This document shows positions 15,830 through 24,000 of a stretch of 64,000 nucleotides of DNA, piece by piece. Every line of letters begins with the position of its first letter. The stretch's first letter is position 1. The notes under the pieces were generated by a model. It saw nothing but the letters and a program-made list of their open reading frames with translations. It searched no databases and had not been told where the DNA came from. The translations under genes and the position numbers were made by a program. The stretch covers positions 496,001 to 560,000 of the forward strand of contig NZ_JARTVY010000005.1 of NCBI RefSeq assembly GCF_031450805.1, written 5' to 3'. The stretch comes from Caballeronia sp031450805 (GTDB lineage Bacteria > Pseudomonadota > Gammaproteobacteria > Burkholderiales > Burkholderiaceae).

Positions 15830-16956
15830 CACAAGCAAGCACCGCCGATGTGATCGTCGCCGGCGGCGGCCTCGTCGGTTCCGCCGTGGCTTACGGCCTT
15901 GCCCGCGAAGGCGCGCGCGTAACCGTGCTCGACGAAGACGACGGCGGCTTTCGCGCATCGCGCGGCAACTTCGGCCTCGTGTGGATTCAGGGCAAGGGCT
16001 ACGGTCTTTCGCCTTACGCACGCTGGTCGCGCAGTTCGGCCACGCGCTGGCCCGGACTCGCGGAGGCGTTGCTCCAGGAAACCGGCATCGACGTGGCGTT
16101 GAAGCAGCCGGGCGGCTTTCACTTCTGCTTTACCGACGACGAACTCGCCGAACGCGAGAAGCGCCTCTCGACGCTACAAGCCGAACTCGGCGACTACCCC
16201 TACGAAATGCTCGATGCCGCCGACGTGCGCGCGCGCATTCCGCAGATCGGCCCCGCCGTGCTCGGCGCGAGCTATACGCCGATGGACGGCCACGTCAATC
16301 CGCTCAAGCTGCTGCGCGCGCTGCATGTCGCGATGCAGGCGCGCGGCGTGAGGCTCGTATCGGGCGAACGCGCGGAGCGCATCGAGCCGCAGGCGAACGG
16401 CTTCGTCGTGCACGGGAAACGCGGCGTCTATCGCGCGGGACGCGTGGTGCTGGCGGCGGGCCTCGGCAATCGCACGCTCGCGCCGTTCGTCGGACTGAAT
16501 GCGCCGGTCGCGCCGAATCGCGGGCAAGTGCTGGTCAGCGAGCGCGTCGCGCCGTTCCTTCATTACCCGACGCTCAACGTGCGACAGACCGACGAAGGCA
16601 GCCTGCAGTTCGGCGATTCGATGGAAGAAGTCGGCTTCAACGATTTCACGACGACGCACGTGCTCGCCGACATCGCGCGTCGCGGCGTGCGCGCCTTTCC
16701 AATGCTGCAAAACGTACGGCTCGTGCGCATGTGGGCCGCACTGCGCGTCTACAGCCCCGACGGCTTTCCGATCTACAACGAATCGGAAGCGCATCCCGGC
16801 GCGTTCGTCGTCACCTGTCATAGCGGCGTGACGCTCGCCGCCGCGCATGTGATGCGCATCGCGCCGTGGGTCATGGGTGCGCCGATGCCCGACGAATTGC
16901 CCACGTTCTCCGCGCGCCGCTTCGACAACGCCGAACAACTGACACTCGCACACTGA
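15826..16956 (+). CDS. FAD-dependent amino-acid oxidase/dehydrogenase (DadA-like)
   Basis: The 376-aa protein has the N-terminal dinucleotide-binding motif GGGLVGSAVAYGLAREG (residues about 12-28) and a DAO-fold end (YSPDGFPIYNESE ... VVTCHSGVTLAAA). It belongs to the glycine/D-amino-acid oxidase group that includes the beta subunits of opine and hydroxyproline dehydrogenases. The start is ATG 15826, overlapping the permease by 4 nt. With the 2Fe-2S and FAD/NAD proteins that follow it could form an alpha-beta-gamma dehydrogenase like OoxAB or HcnABC. The substrate is unknown. Confidence 0.88.
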   Translation: MTQASTADVIVAGGGLVGSAVAYGLAREGARVTVLDEDDGGFRASRGNFGLVWIQGKGYGLSPYARWSRSSATRWPGLAEALLQETGIDVALKQPGGFHFCFTDDELAEREKRLSTLQAELGDYPYEMLDAADVRARIPQIGPAVLGASYTPMDGHVNPLKLLRALHVAMQARGVRLVSGERAERIEPQANGFVVHGKRGVYRAGRVVLAAGLGNRTLAPFVGLNAPVAPNRGQVLVSERVAPFLHYPTLNVRQTDEGSLQFGDSMEEVGFNDFTTTHVLADIARRGVRAFPMLQNVRLVRMWAALRVYSPDGFPIYNESEAHPGAFVVTCHSGVTLAAAHVMRIAPWVMGAPMPDELPTFSARRFDNAEQLTLAH

Positions 16957-16962
16957 ACCGAC

Positions 16963-17322
16963 ATGACTTCACACACAACGTTGTTCAAGCCGCTCGCGGG
17001 CACGGGCGCGGGCGCGGCCATCGACATCTGGTTCAACGATCAGCGTTTGTCCGTGCCGGGCGGGCGCTCGGTGGCGGCCGCGCTGCTGGCGGCGGGCGTG
17101 TCGCGCTTTCGTGCGACGCCGGTCTCGGGCGCGCCGCGCGCGCCGTACTGCATGATGGGCGCGTGCTTCGAATGTCTCGTCGAGATCGACGGCGTGCCGA
17201 GCCGGCAAAGCTGCATGGTGGAAGTGAAGGCCGGCATGCGGATTCGCTCGCAGGAAGGCGCACGCGACCTGCCGCCGATGGATCTGACCGATGCCCCTCT
17301 GGAGAACGCGCATGGCCGCTGA
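16963..17322 (+). CDS. 2Fe-2S ferredoxin-like subunit (HcnA/OoxC type)
   Basis: The 119-aa protein carries the four-cysteine pattern of the small subunit of HcnABC/opine dehydrogenases: CMMGACFEC (three Cys, about residues 58-66) and a fourth in SCMVEV (about 83). It passes electrons between the flavins of the large subunits. It starts 6 bp after the previous stop and its end overlaps the next gene by 11 nt. Confidence 0.9.
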   Translation: MTSHTTLFKPLAGTGAGAAIDIWFNDQRLSVPGGRSVAAALLAAGVSRFRATPVSGAPRAPYCMMGACFECLVEIDGVPSRQSCMVEVKAGMRIRSQEGARDLPPMDLTDAPLENAHGR

Positions 17323-18718
17323 TTTCGCATCCGAAGCCGTCGATGTGGTCGTCGTCGGCGCGGGCCCCGCCGGCATGAGCGCGGCGACGATCGCCGCGCG
17401 CGCGGGCCTGAAAACCGTGCTGATCGATGAACAGGACGCCGTCGGCGGGCAGATTTATCGCGGCATCGTGAAAGCCGATGCAGAGCGCAAGCAGATACTC
17501 GGCCCCGACTATGCGGCGGGCGCGGGCATCGCGCAGGCCTTCGCCGCATCCGGCGCGCGTCATGTGACCCATGCGACCGTGTGGCAAGTCACACGCGAAC
17601 GCGGCGTCAATTATCTGAAGGACGGAAAGATCGGCAGCTTCGACGCCGAGCGAGTGATTCTCGCGAGCGGCGCGCTCGAACGTCCGTTCCCGATTCCCGG
17701 CTGGACCCTGCCCGGCGTGCTGACGGCAGGCGCCGCGCAAATCCTTCTGAAGAGCGCGGGCGAAGTGCCTGCCGCGCCGCCGGTGCTCGCGGGTTGCGGA
17801 CCGCTGCTCTATCTGCTCGGCTGGCAATACGTGCGCGCCGGCGTGCCGATCCGCGCACTCGTCGATACCACGCGCCATGAGGATCGCTGGCGCGCGAAGC
17901 GTCACATGCTGTCGGCGTTGCGCGCGTGGCCGTTTCTATCGAAGGGCCTCCAACTGATCCGCACATTGCGTGAGGCCGGGGTGCCGATCTTCGAAGCCGC
18001 CGACGATCTGCGCGTGGAAGCGCGCATCGGCGCGGACAACGTGGAGCGCGCCGCTGCGCTGAGCTTCACGACGCAGGGCGCGACGCATCGCATCGAGGCC
18101 GACGTGATCCTGCTGCATCAGGGCGTCGTGCCGAATACGCAGTTCACGCAGGCGCTGCGCGCATCGCACCGATGGGACGATGCCCAGCTCTGTTTCACGC
18201 CGAAGGCCGACGAATGGGGCGAGCTGGACGTGCCCGGCATCTTCGTCGCGGGCGATGGCGCGGGTATCGGCGGAGCGCAGGCGGCGGCCTTGCAGGGCAC
18301 GCTGGCGGGACTGGCCGTTGCCGCGCAGCTCGGCGCGATCGGCAACGCGAAGCGCGATGCGGAAGCCACCGCGACGCGGCGTGCGCTCGCGGGCGTGCTG
18401 CGCATTCGTCCGTTTCTCGACAGCCTGTATCGTCCGCGCGATGTCAACCGCATTCCGAGCAACGAAACCATCGTGTGCCGCTGCGAGGAAGTCACCGCAG
18501 GCGAGCTGCGCAAGTTCGTCGAGCTGGGATGCGTCGGACCGAATCAGGCGAAGTCCTTCGGGCGTTGCGGCATGGGTCCGTGCCAGGGCCGCATGTGCGG
18601 TCTCACGGTGACGGAAGTGATCGCGGATGCGCGGCGCGTCTCGCCCGCCGATGTCGGCTACTACCGCATTCGTCCGCCGATCAAGCCGCTCACGCTCGGA
18701 GAACTCGCCGGTGAATGA
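17312..18718 (+). CDS. FAD/NAD(P)-binding oxidoreductase with C-terminal BFD-like Fe-S domain (OoxA/HcnB type)
   Basis: The 468-aa protein has an N-terminal VVVGAGPAGMSAATIAARAG flavin-binding motif (about 10-30) and a disulfide-reductase-like core (AGDGAGIGGAQAA near 310). Its C-terminal bacterioferritin-associated-ferredoxin-like domain carries the cysteines CRCEEV ... CGMGPCQGRMC (about 390-430). This is the alpha subunit layout of opine (OoxA), hydroxyproline and HCN-synthase-like dehydrogenases. The start at 17312 overlaps the 2Fe-2S gene; GGAGAACGCG lies just upstream. Confidence 0.92.
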   Translation: MAADFASEAVDVVVVGAGPAGMSAATIAARAGLKTVLIDEQDAVGGQIYRGIVKADAERKQILGPDYAAGAGIAQAFAASGARHVTHATVWQVTRERGVNYLKDGKIGSFDAERVILASGALERPFPIPGWTLPGVLTAGAAQILLKSAGEVPAAPPVLAGCGPLLYLLGWQYVRAGVPIRALVDTTRHEDRWRAKRHMLSALRAWPFLSKGLQLIRTLREAGVPIFEAADDLRVEARIGADNVERAAALSFTTQGATHRIEADVILLHQGVVPNTQFTQALRASHRWDDAQLCFTPKADEWGELDVPGIFVAGDGAGIGGAQAAALQGTLAGLAVAAQLGAIGNAKRDAEATATRRALAGVLRIRPFLDSLYRPRDVNRIPSNETIVCRCEEVTAGELRKFVELGCVGPNQAKSFGRCGMGPCQGRMCGLTVTEVIADARRVSPADVGYYRIRPPIKPLTLGELAGE

Positions 18719-19883
18719 CGCACGCGCGGTACAGGAAGCCGATGTGCTCGTGATCGGCGGCGGCCTGCACGGCACGAGCAGCGCGCTTCATCTGGCGCGG
18801 CGCGGCGTGAAGGCCGTCGTGCTCGAAGCGGATTATGTCGCGCGCCATTCGTCGGGCGTGAATGCAGGCGGCGTGCGAACGCTCGGGCGTCCGTTGCCGG
18901 AAATCCCGCTTGCGTTGATGTCGCGCGAAATATGGCATGGCATGACCGAACTCATCGGCGAGGACGGCGGCTTCGTTCCATCCGGACAACTGAAGATCGC
19001 GGAAACCGACGAAGAACTCGAAGATTGCCGCAAGCGCGTCGCGCTGCTGGAATCTCACGGTTTCACGCATGAGAAGGTGATCGACCGCGAGACGGTGCTG
19101 GAACTGGAACCGGCGCTCGCGCGGCACGTGACGGGCGGCATATGGGTCGAACGCGATGGCTATGCGCTGCCCTTTCGCACGACGACGGCGTTCCGGCTCG
19201 CAGCGCAAAAGCTCGGCGCGCGGTTTCTGGAAGGCACGCCGGTGCGCCGCATCGAACAGCGGGGTACGCGCTGGTTCGCTCATACGCCGCACGGCGCTTT
19301 CAGCGCGGAGAAGCTGCTCGTCACGGCGGGCGCGTGGTCGGGCGAGCTTGCGAAGCAAGTCGGCGAACCCGTGCCGGTACATCCGGAAGGGCTGATGCTG
19401 ATGGTCACGCATCGCGTCGCGCCATTCTGCCGTGCGACGCTCGGCGCGACGGGCAGGCCGCTCTCCTTCAAGCAGTTCGACAATGGCACCGTGGTCATCG
19501 GCGGAAAGCTGATCGGGATCGCGGAACTCTCGAACCGGCATGGCGAAGTGGACTTCATGCGCCTCGTGCGCAGCGCGCGGACGGTCACGGATCTCTTTCC
19601 GCACTTGCGTCATCTCGGCGTGAATCGCGCATGGGCCGGTGTCGAGGCTTTCACCGAAGACGAACTGCCGGTGATCTCCGCGAGCCGCAAGGCGTCGAAT
19701 TTGTACTACTCCTTCGGCTATTGCGGCAGCGGCTTCCAGTTGGGACCGGGCTGCGGCAAGCTCATGTCGGAATTGATGCTCGACGGCGCGCCGTCCATTT
19801 CACTCGATGCCTTCGCGGTCGACCGATTCAATCGGATTCCGAACGATTCGAAAGCGAACGCGCTGCATCTCGCGACTCACTAA
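18711..19883 (+). CDS. Second DadA-like FAD oxidoreductase
   Basis: The 390-aa protein has a Rossmann motif LVIGGGLHGTSSALHLARRG (about 12-31) and a DAO-family C-terminus (YYSFGYCGSGFQLGPGCG near 350). I start at GTG 18711, whose frame overlaps the previous stop by 8 nt and places the FAD motif at the usual distance. An ATG in the same frame would need 28 extra residues taken from the upstream gene. It is the second beta-type subunit in the operon and may define a second heterotrimer or act on the product of the first. Confidence 0.88.
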   Translation: MNDARAVQEADVLVIGGGLHGTSSALHLARRGVKAVVLEADYVARHSSGVNAGGVRTLGRPLPEIPLALMSREIWHGMTELIGEDGGFVPSGQLKIAETDEELEDCRKRVALLESHGFTHEKVIDRETVLELEPALARHVTGGIWVERDGYALPFRTTTAFRLAAQKLGARFLEGTPVRRIEQRGTRWFAHTPHGAFSAEKLLVTAGAWSGELAKQVGEPVPVHPEGLMLMVTHRVAPFCRATLGATGRPLSFKQFDNGTVVIGGKLIGIAELSNRHGEVDFMRLVRSARTVTDLFPHLRHLGVNRAWAGVEAFTEDELPVISASRKASNLYYSFGYCGSGFQLGPGCGKLMSELMLDGAPSISLDAFAVDRFNRIPNDSKANALHLATH

Positions 19884-19907
19884 CGGTAACTCAACTGGAG
19901 TACATGC

Positions 19908-20261
19908 ATGACCGACATCCAACGCATCGAAACCAACCAGCGCATGAGCCGCGTCGTCAAGGCGGCGGGCCTCGTGTTCATCGGCGGACAAACTTCCGCC
20001 GATCACACGCCCGATGTGAAGGTTCAAACCGCGAAGGTACTGGACAAGATCGACGCGTTTCTCGAGAAAGCGGGCATCGACAAGACCCGCCTCGTTTCCG
20101 CGCAGGTATGGCTCGCGGATATCGATCGCGACTTCGCCGGCATGAACGAAGTGTGGGACGCATGGGTGCCGCAAGGCCACGCGCCCACGCGCGCCACGGT
20201 GCAGGCGAAGCTCGCCGCGCCCGAGCTGCTGGTCGAGATCGCGGTGGTTGCGCTGGCCTGA
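19908..20261 (+). CDS. ridA: RidA/YjgF family imine deaminase
   Basis: The 117-aa protein is a single YjgF/YER057c/UK114 domain of normal length. RidA hydrolyses reactive 2-imino acids to 2-oxo acids and ammonia. The conserved C-terminal Arg/Glu pocket is seen in PTRATVQAKLAAPELLVEI. An AACTGGAG site precedes the ATG. As last gene of an operon with amino-acid-oxidising flavoproteins it likely removes the imines they release. It is convergent with the TauD gene (2 bp between stops). Confidence 0.92.
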   Translation: MTDIQRIETNQRMSRVVKAAGLVFIGGQTSADHTPDVKVQTAKVLDKIDAFLEKAGIDKTRLVSAQVWLADIDRDFAGMNEVWDAWVPQGHAPTRATVQAKLAAPELLVEIAVVALA

Positions 20262-20263
20262 GG

Positions 20264-21217
20264 CTAGTTCAACGCGACTGCGGCGGCAGCGCCGACGGGC
20301 GTCCCCTGTATTGCGACGGACGCCCGGCCATCCGGCCCGACCGGCACGTCGCCGACGAGCGTCGTGCGATAAAGCTGGCGATCGAAGTCGAGATCGAAGA
20401 TATCGGTCGGCGCGAGATGCGCGGTCGTGCGGTTGTCCCAGAACGCGACGCTGCCCGCCTCCCACTTGAAGCGCACGGTGAACTCGGGCCGCGTCACGTG
20501 CTCCCACAAGAGTTCGAGCAAGACCTGACTCTCGCGCGGCGCGAGCCCGACGATATGCTTTAGAAAGCCCGGACTCACATAGAGCGCCCGCTCGCCCGTC
20601 TCCGGATGCACGCGCACGAGCGGATGCTCGCTCACCAGCGTGCGATCGTCGACGGCCTTCGAGAACGCTTCGGTGCCGCTTGCGCCCTGCGGCGGCGCGA
20701 AGCGATGCACGCCACGCAAGCCATCGACGAAGGCCCGCAACGGCGCGGACAACTTCTCGTACGCGATGACGAGATTGGTCCACTGCGTATCGCCGCCGTA
20801 GGGCGGAATGGTCACGCCGCGCAGGATCGACGCGAACGGCGGATTGACGGCCGCGGTGACATCCGTATGCCACCCGGTCCACGGACGCAGCAACGCCTGC
20901 CCTTCGAAGCGCGTCGCCTTGCGAAACTTGGAGATGGAGTAGATCTCCGGGTGCCCATCGACATGACCGAACACCGGATGCCCGACCGTCAGCTCTCCGA
21001 ACTGTGCAGAAAACGCGACGTGCTGGTCGTGGCTGAGAAACTGTTCGCGGAAGAACACGACACGCCACTTCAAAAGCGCGGCGCGAATCGCGTCGACTTG
21101 CGCACGCGACAGCGTTTTCCTGAGATCGACGCCGCTAATCTCCGCACCGATATGCGCGGACAGCGGACTGACTTTCACACCGGCCTCATGCTCGTTGACG
21201 ACAACGGCTGCGTTCAC
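20264..21217 (-). CDS. TauD/TfdA family 2-oxoglutarate dioxygenase
   Basis: The 317-aa protein is of the Fe(II)/2-oxoglutarate group that frees sulfite from taurine or alkyl sulfonates/sulfates, or cleaves aryloxy acids. The iron triad is present: His117 and Asp119 in GWHTDVTA and His267 in DNRTTAHLAP. It lies just downstream of a sulfonate-type binding protein on the same strand (39 bp gap), so a sulfonate or sulfate ester is the likely substrate. Whether it is taurine itself cannot be told. Confidence 0.88.
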   Translation of the reverse strand: MNAAVVVNEHEAGVKVSPLSAHIGAEISGVDLRKTLSRAQVDAIRAALLKWRVVFFREQFLSHDQHVAFSAQFGELTVGHPVFGHVDGHPEIYSISKFRKATRFEGQALLRPWTGWHTDVTAAVNPPFASILRGVTIPPYGGDTQWTNLVIAYEKLSAPLRAFVDGLRGVHRFAPPQGASGTEAFSKAVDDRTLVSEHPLVRVHPETGERALYVSPGFLKHIVGLAPRESQVLLELLWEHVTRPEFTVRFKWEAGSVAFWDNRTTAHLAPTDIFDLDFDRQLYRTTLVGDVPVGPDGRASVAIQGTPVGAAAAVALN

Positions 21218-21256
21218 TGATATGTCTCCGTTCGAATGATGGAATGGCGCTCGGCC

Positions 21257-22273
21257 TCAGCTGCCGGGCGCGGCGGGATCGTCGGCGAAGAAGTAGTCGC
21301 GCCACGTCTTCGGTTCGTGCTTGATGACGCCGACCTTGGAGAGAAACGCGCCGAGCGGGAGCGTGTTGTTCGGCGTCGTGGCGAAGCTCACTTCCTTGTC
21401 GCTGAGAATGCGTTCGACGAACGCGGGCGAGAGCTTCGAGCCGTCCTGCCGAATGTAGATGGCTGCTGCTTGTGCCTTGTCGGCTGCAATGAGCTTCGCT
21501 GCGTCTGCAAGCGCCGCGCGCACGGCGGCGTAGGTCTTCGGATTGTCGCGCCGCCACTTGTCCGATGTAACCGCGACACTGCTCGTCGCCAGCCCGCCGA
21601 GTATGTCGGTGGAACTCAGCACCTTGTGGATCTTCGGATCGTCGAGTTCCTGGTACTGATACGGCGCGTTCGAGAAATGCAGGTCGATCACGGAACTGCC
21701 CGACAGCATCGCGGTCGTGGCGTCCGCATGCGGCATGTTCACTTCGAAGCGATCGAGCCGCGCGTAGTGCGCGTCTCCGAAAGCCTGCGCGGACGCCATC
21801 TGCAACAGCCGCCCTTGCTGCGATACCGCGACCGACACCACGGCGATGCGGTCTTTTTCGCCGATATCCCTGATGCTGCGGATGTGCGGATCGTTCGATA
21901 CGAGGTACACCGGCACCGCGCTTTGCGCCGATATCGCGCGGAAATCCTGATGCCCGCGCGTGCGATCCCAGATGGTCATGAGCGGACCGATGCCGAGCGT
22001 CGCGATATCCGCCGCACCGGACAGCAGCGCCTCGTTCACGGCCGCGCCGCCGGAAAGCGTGGTCCATTGCACGTCGATGGCCAGACCCGCGCGTGCGCCC
22101 TCTTTCTCGATCAGCTTCTGATCCTTCGCCACTTTCAGCAGCAATGAACCGATGCCGTATTGATCGGCGATCTTCACGGCGCCTTCGGCATGCGCGCGGC
22201 TCGAAGGAGCAGCGAATGCCGCAATGAGCGCGATCGTCGAAGAAAAACGCTTGAACCAGCAGGATTTCGTCAT
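21257..22273 (-). CDS. Periplasmic binding protein of the SsuA/TauA/NrtA family
   Basis: The 338-aa protein has a signal peptide (about residues 1-30, SSTIALIAAFAAPSSRAHA) and the NMT1/SsuA-like fold (SLLLKVAKDQKLIEKEG; GAADIATLGIGPLMTIW). I start at the ATG 22273 that gives a clean signal peptide. It forms a two-gene unit with the TauD-like dioxygenase but has no permease or ATPase beside it. It must use a shared channel, perhaps the SsuBC pair 6 kb away. Confidence 0.87.
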   Translation of the reverse strand: MTKSCWFKRFSSTIALIAAFAAPSSRAHAEGAVKIADQYGIGSLLLKVAKDQKLIEKEGARAGLAIDVQWTTLSGGAAVNEALLSGAADIATLGIGPLMTIWDRTRGHQDFRAISAQSAVPVYLVSNDPHIRSIRDIGEKDRIAVVSVAVSQQGRLLQMASAQAFGDAHYARLDRFEVNMPHADATTAMLSGSSVIDLHFSNAPYQYQELDDPKIHKVLSSTDILGGLATSSVAVTSDKWRRDNPKTYAAVRAALADAAKLIAADKAQAAAIYIRQDGSKLSPAFVERILSDKEVSFATTPNNTLPLGAFLSKVGVIKHEPKTWRDYFFADDPAAPGS

Positions 22274-22351
22274 GCGGTGACCGTCCAGGCGATATGCGCC
22301 GAGAGGGTCACTGTACAAGCGGCATTCCTTCTTCCCAACGAAGAAAGGATG

Positions 22352-22465
22352 CTACGGATATGCAGTCACGTGAAAAGCGTGCGCTGCTGACTCATCGCCA
22401 GCGTCACCGCACGCGGCGAGGATGACCGACAGCGCGAGCGGCATCGATCTGAAAAGCACTTTCAT
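22352..22465 (-). pseudogene. Short lipoprotein-like leader fragment
   Basis: A 37-codon frame begins MKVLFRSMPLALSVILAACG: a positive start, hydrophobic core and LAAC lipobox, followed by only 17 residues before TAG. It has no clear ribosome site. It looks like the 5' end of a lost lipoprotein gene, between the binding protein and the nitroreductase. It may also be chance. Confidence 0.3.
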
Positions 22466-22508
22466 CAGGCGTTATCGTTTTTCGTGCCGACAATCTTGAG
22501 TCGCGCGG

Positions 22509-23102
22509 CTATGCGCTTTCGCCCCATGCGCCGAAGCGCGCGATCTCGTCGAGCGGCAATCGCGCACGAGGCGCAAGCTCGCGTTCGGCCAGTTCGGCGG
22601 GCAATGCCTGGGCGTCGCCGTGATGCGCTACCGAGATCATGCTCAATGCCGTGTAGCGCTCGGGAATCGCGAATGCCCTGCTGAGTCCGCTCGCGTCGAA
22701 ACCGCCCATCGCGTGAGCGGCGAGGTCTTGCGCATGGGCTTGCAAGAGCAGCGCCATCGCTGCGGCGCCGGCGTCGTAGCTTGCGCTCGGATTGACCGTG
22801 CCTTTCCCGGTGAGGGTATCGGCGAGCACGGCGATCAACACCTGCGCGTGCTCGTTCCACTTCTGATTGAACGGCACGAGCAACGCGAACGCGCGATCGA
22901 ACGCCTCGCGGTCCTGCGACTTCTCGAACACGAGAAAGCGCCACGGCTGCACGTTATACGCAGACGGCGCCCAGCGCGCCGCCTCCAGCAACGCGACGAC
23001 CTGCGCGTGCGCGACGGGACGATCCGCATAGGCGCGCGGGCTCCATCGTCCGGCGATCAGCGGATGAATGGCGATATCGGTCGGTGCGGGACGGTGTGTC
23101 AT
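22509..23102 (-). CDS. Nitroreductase family protein
   Basis: The 197-aa FMN-binding protein of the nitroreductase/oxidoreductase superfamily has RWSPRAYADRPV (about 22-33), ARWAPSAYNVQPWRFLVFE (about 45-63) and AAMALLLQAHA, all typical. It likely reduces nitro or quinone-like compounds with NAD(P)H. I start at ATG 23102, which has an AGAGG site 5 nt before it; the in-frame upstream extension lacks family likeness. It is divergent from the FMN reductase gene. Confidence 0.88.
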   Translation of the reverse strand: MTHRPAPTDIAIHPLIAGRWSPRAYADRPVAHAQVVALLEAARWAPSAYNVQPWRFLVFEKSQDREAFDRAFALLVPFNQKWNEHAQVLIAVLADTLTGKGTVNPSASYDAGAAAMALLLQAHAQDLAAHAMGGFDASGLSRAFAIPERYTALSMISVAHHGDAQALPAELAERELAPRARLPLDEIARFGAWGESA

Positions 23103-23150
23103 AAGCCTCTCTGGACGAGTGTCTGCAAGCGTGGGCTCAAGCATACCGCG

Positions 23151-23166
23151 TGCAGATACACCTGCA
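23151..23166. promoter_or_regulatory. Perfect dyad upstream of the nitroreductase gene
   Basis: TGCAG-N6-CTGCA lies 48 nt before the nitroreductase start in the divergent region. It is a candidate operator, with no known match. Confidence 0.3.
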
Positions 23167-23308
23167 GAACAGGCATCCAACGAATGCTTTGCGATATGCA
23201 ATCCACTGCCGATGCTTAACGCCCGAGCACGAGCGTACGCTGCCACACCCATGCATATCCTTAGCGCAATTCATGCGTTCCGATGCGCGTTGCCGCTCGT
23301 TATGATGG

Positions 23309-23325
23309 CTGGCTCGGGGCTTGCA
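23309..23325 (+). promoter_or_regulatory. Sigma54-type promoter of the FMN reductase/rhodanese genes
   Basis: The sequence CTGGCTCGGGGCTTGCA matches the sigma54 consensus YTGGCACGRNNNTTGCW at all fixed positions but one (T for A). GG and GC are 12 nt apart as required. Transcription would begin near 23336, 23 nt before the TTG start. Sulfonate-use genes are sigma54-dependent in some pseudomonads. Confidence 0.6.
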
Positions 23326-23358
23326 ACATGGCCGACATCATTACAAGGGAGTCCGATC

Positions 23359-24000
23359 TTGACCCAGATGCAATCACCGCGCAGGCCGCTCGTCGTCGGA
23401 ATCGGCGGCACGACGCGCCCGGCGTCGTCGACCGAACGCGCGCTGGCTTTCGCATTGAAAGGCGCGCAGGAAGCCGGCGCGCGCGTGCAGTTGTTCGGCG
23501 GCGCGTTCCTGCACAGCCTGCCGCACTATGCGCCGGAGACTCGCGAACTGACCGACGAGCAGCACGAACTGATCGAGGCGGTTCGCGCCGCGGACGCGTT
23601 GATCATCGCGACGCCCGGCTATCACGGCGGCATCTCGGGGCTCGTGAAGAACGCGCTCGATACGCTCGAGGAGCTACGGCTCGATGATCGCCCGTATCTC
23701 GATGGCCGCGCGGTCGGCAGCATCGTGACGGCTTATGGATGGCAGGCTGCGGGCACCGTGCTGACATCGCTGCGCTCTATCGTGCATGCGTTGCGCGGCT
23801 GGCCGACACCGTTCGGCGCGGCCGTCAACACGCTCGAAACGCGTTTCGAAACCGCCGATACGTGCTCCGACCCGAAGGTCGTCGAGCAGCTGCGCACAGT
23901 GGGGCGGCAGGCGTCGACGTTTGCCCTTGCGTTCGGCGCGCATGCATCGTCGGATGCGTATCACGCGGTCGAGCATCGCGTTGCCGTCGTGCAGAGTTGA
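23359..24000 (+). CDS. NADPH-dependent FMN reductase
   Basis: The 213-aa flavodoxin-like protein (PLVVGIGGTTRPASSTERAL at the start, TPGYHGGISGLVKNALDTLE near residue 95) has the family's phosphate and flavin loops. It likely supplies FMNH2 to a two-component monooxygenase such as SsuD at 29449-30612. AAGGGAG lies 8 nt before TTG 23359 and 17 nt before ATG 23368, so I favour the TTG. A sigma54-type promoter lies just upstream. The stop overlaps the rhodanese start (TGATG), so the two are coupled. Confidence 0.88.
   Translation: MTQMQSPRRPLVVGIGGTTRPASSTERALAFALKGAQEAGARVQLFGGAFLHSLPHYAPETRELTDEQHELIEAVRAADALIIATPGYHGGISGLVKNALDTLEELRLDDRPYLDGRAVGSIVTAYGWQAAGTVLTSLRSIVHALRGWPTPFGAAVNTLETRFETADTCSDPKVVEQLRTVGRQASTFALAFGAHASSDAYHAVEHRVAVVQS

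Noticed and set aside
14117..16021. 634-codon open frame antisense to the two permeases
   Set aside because: Low-complexity Arg/His/Glu/Asp composition is what the reverse of membrane-protein coding sequence gives; no domain is visible.
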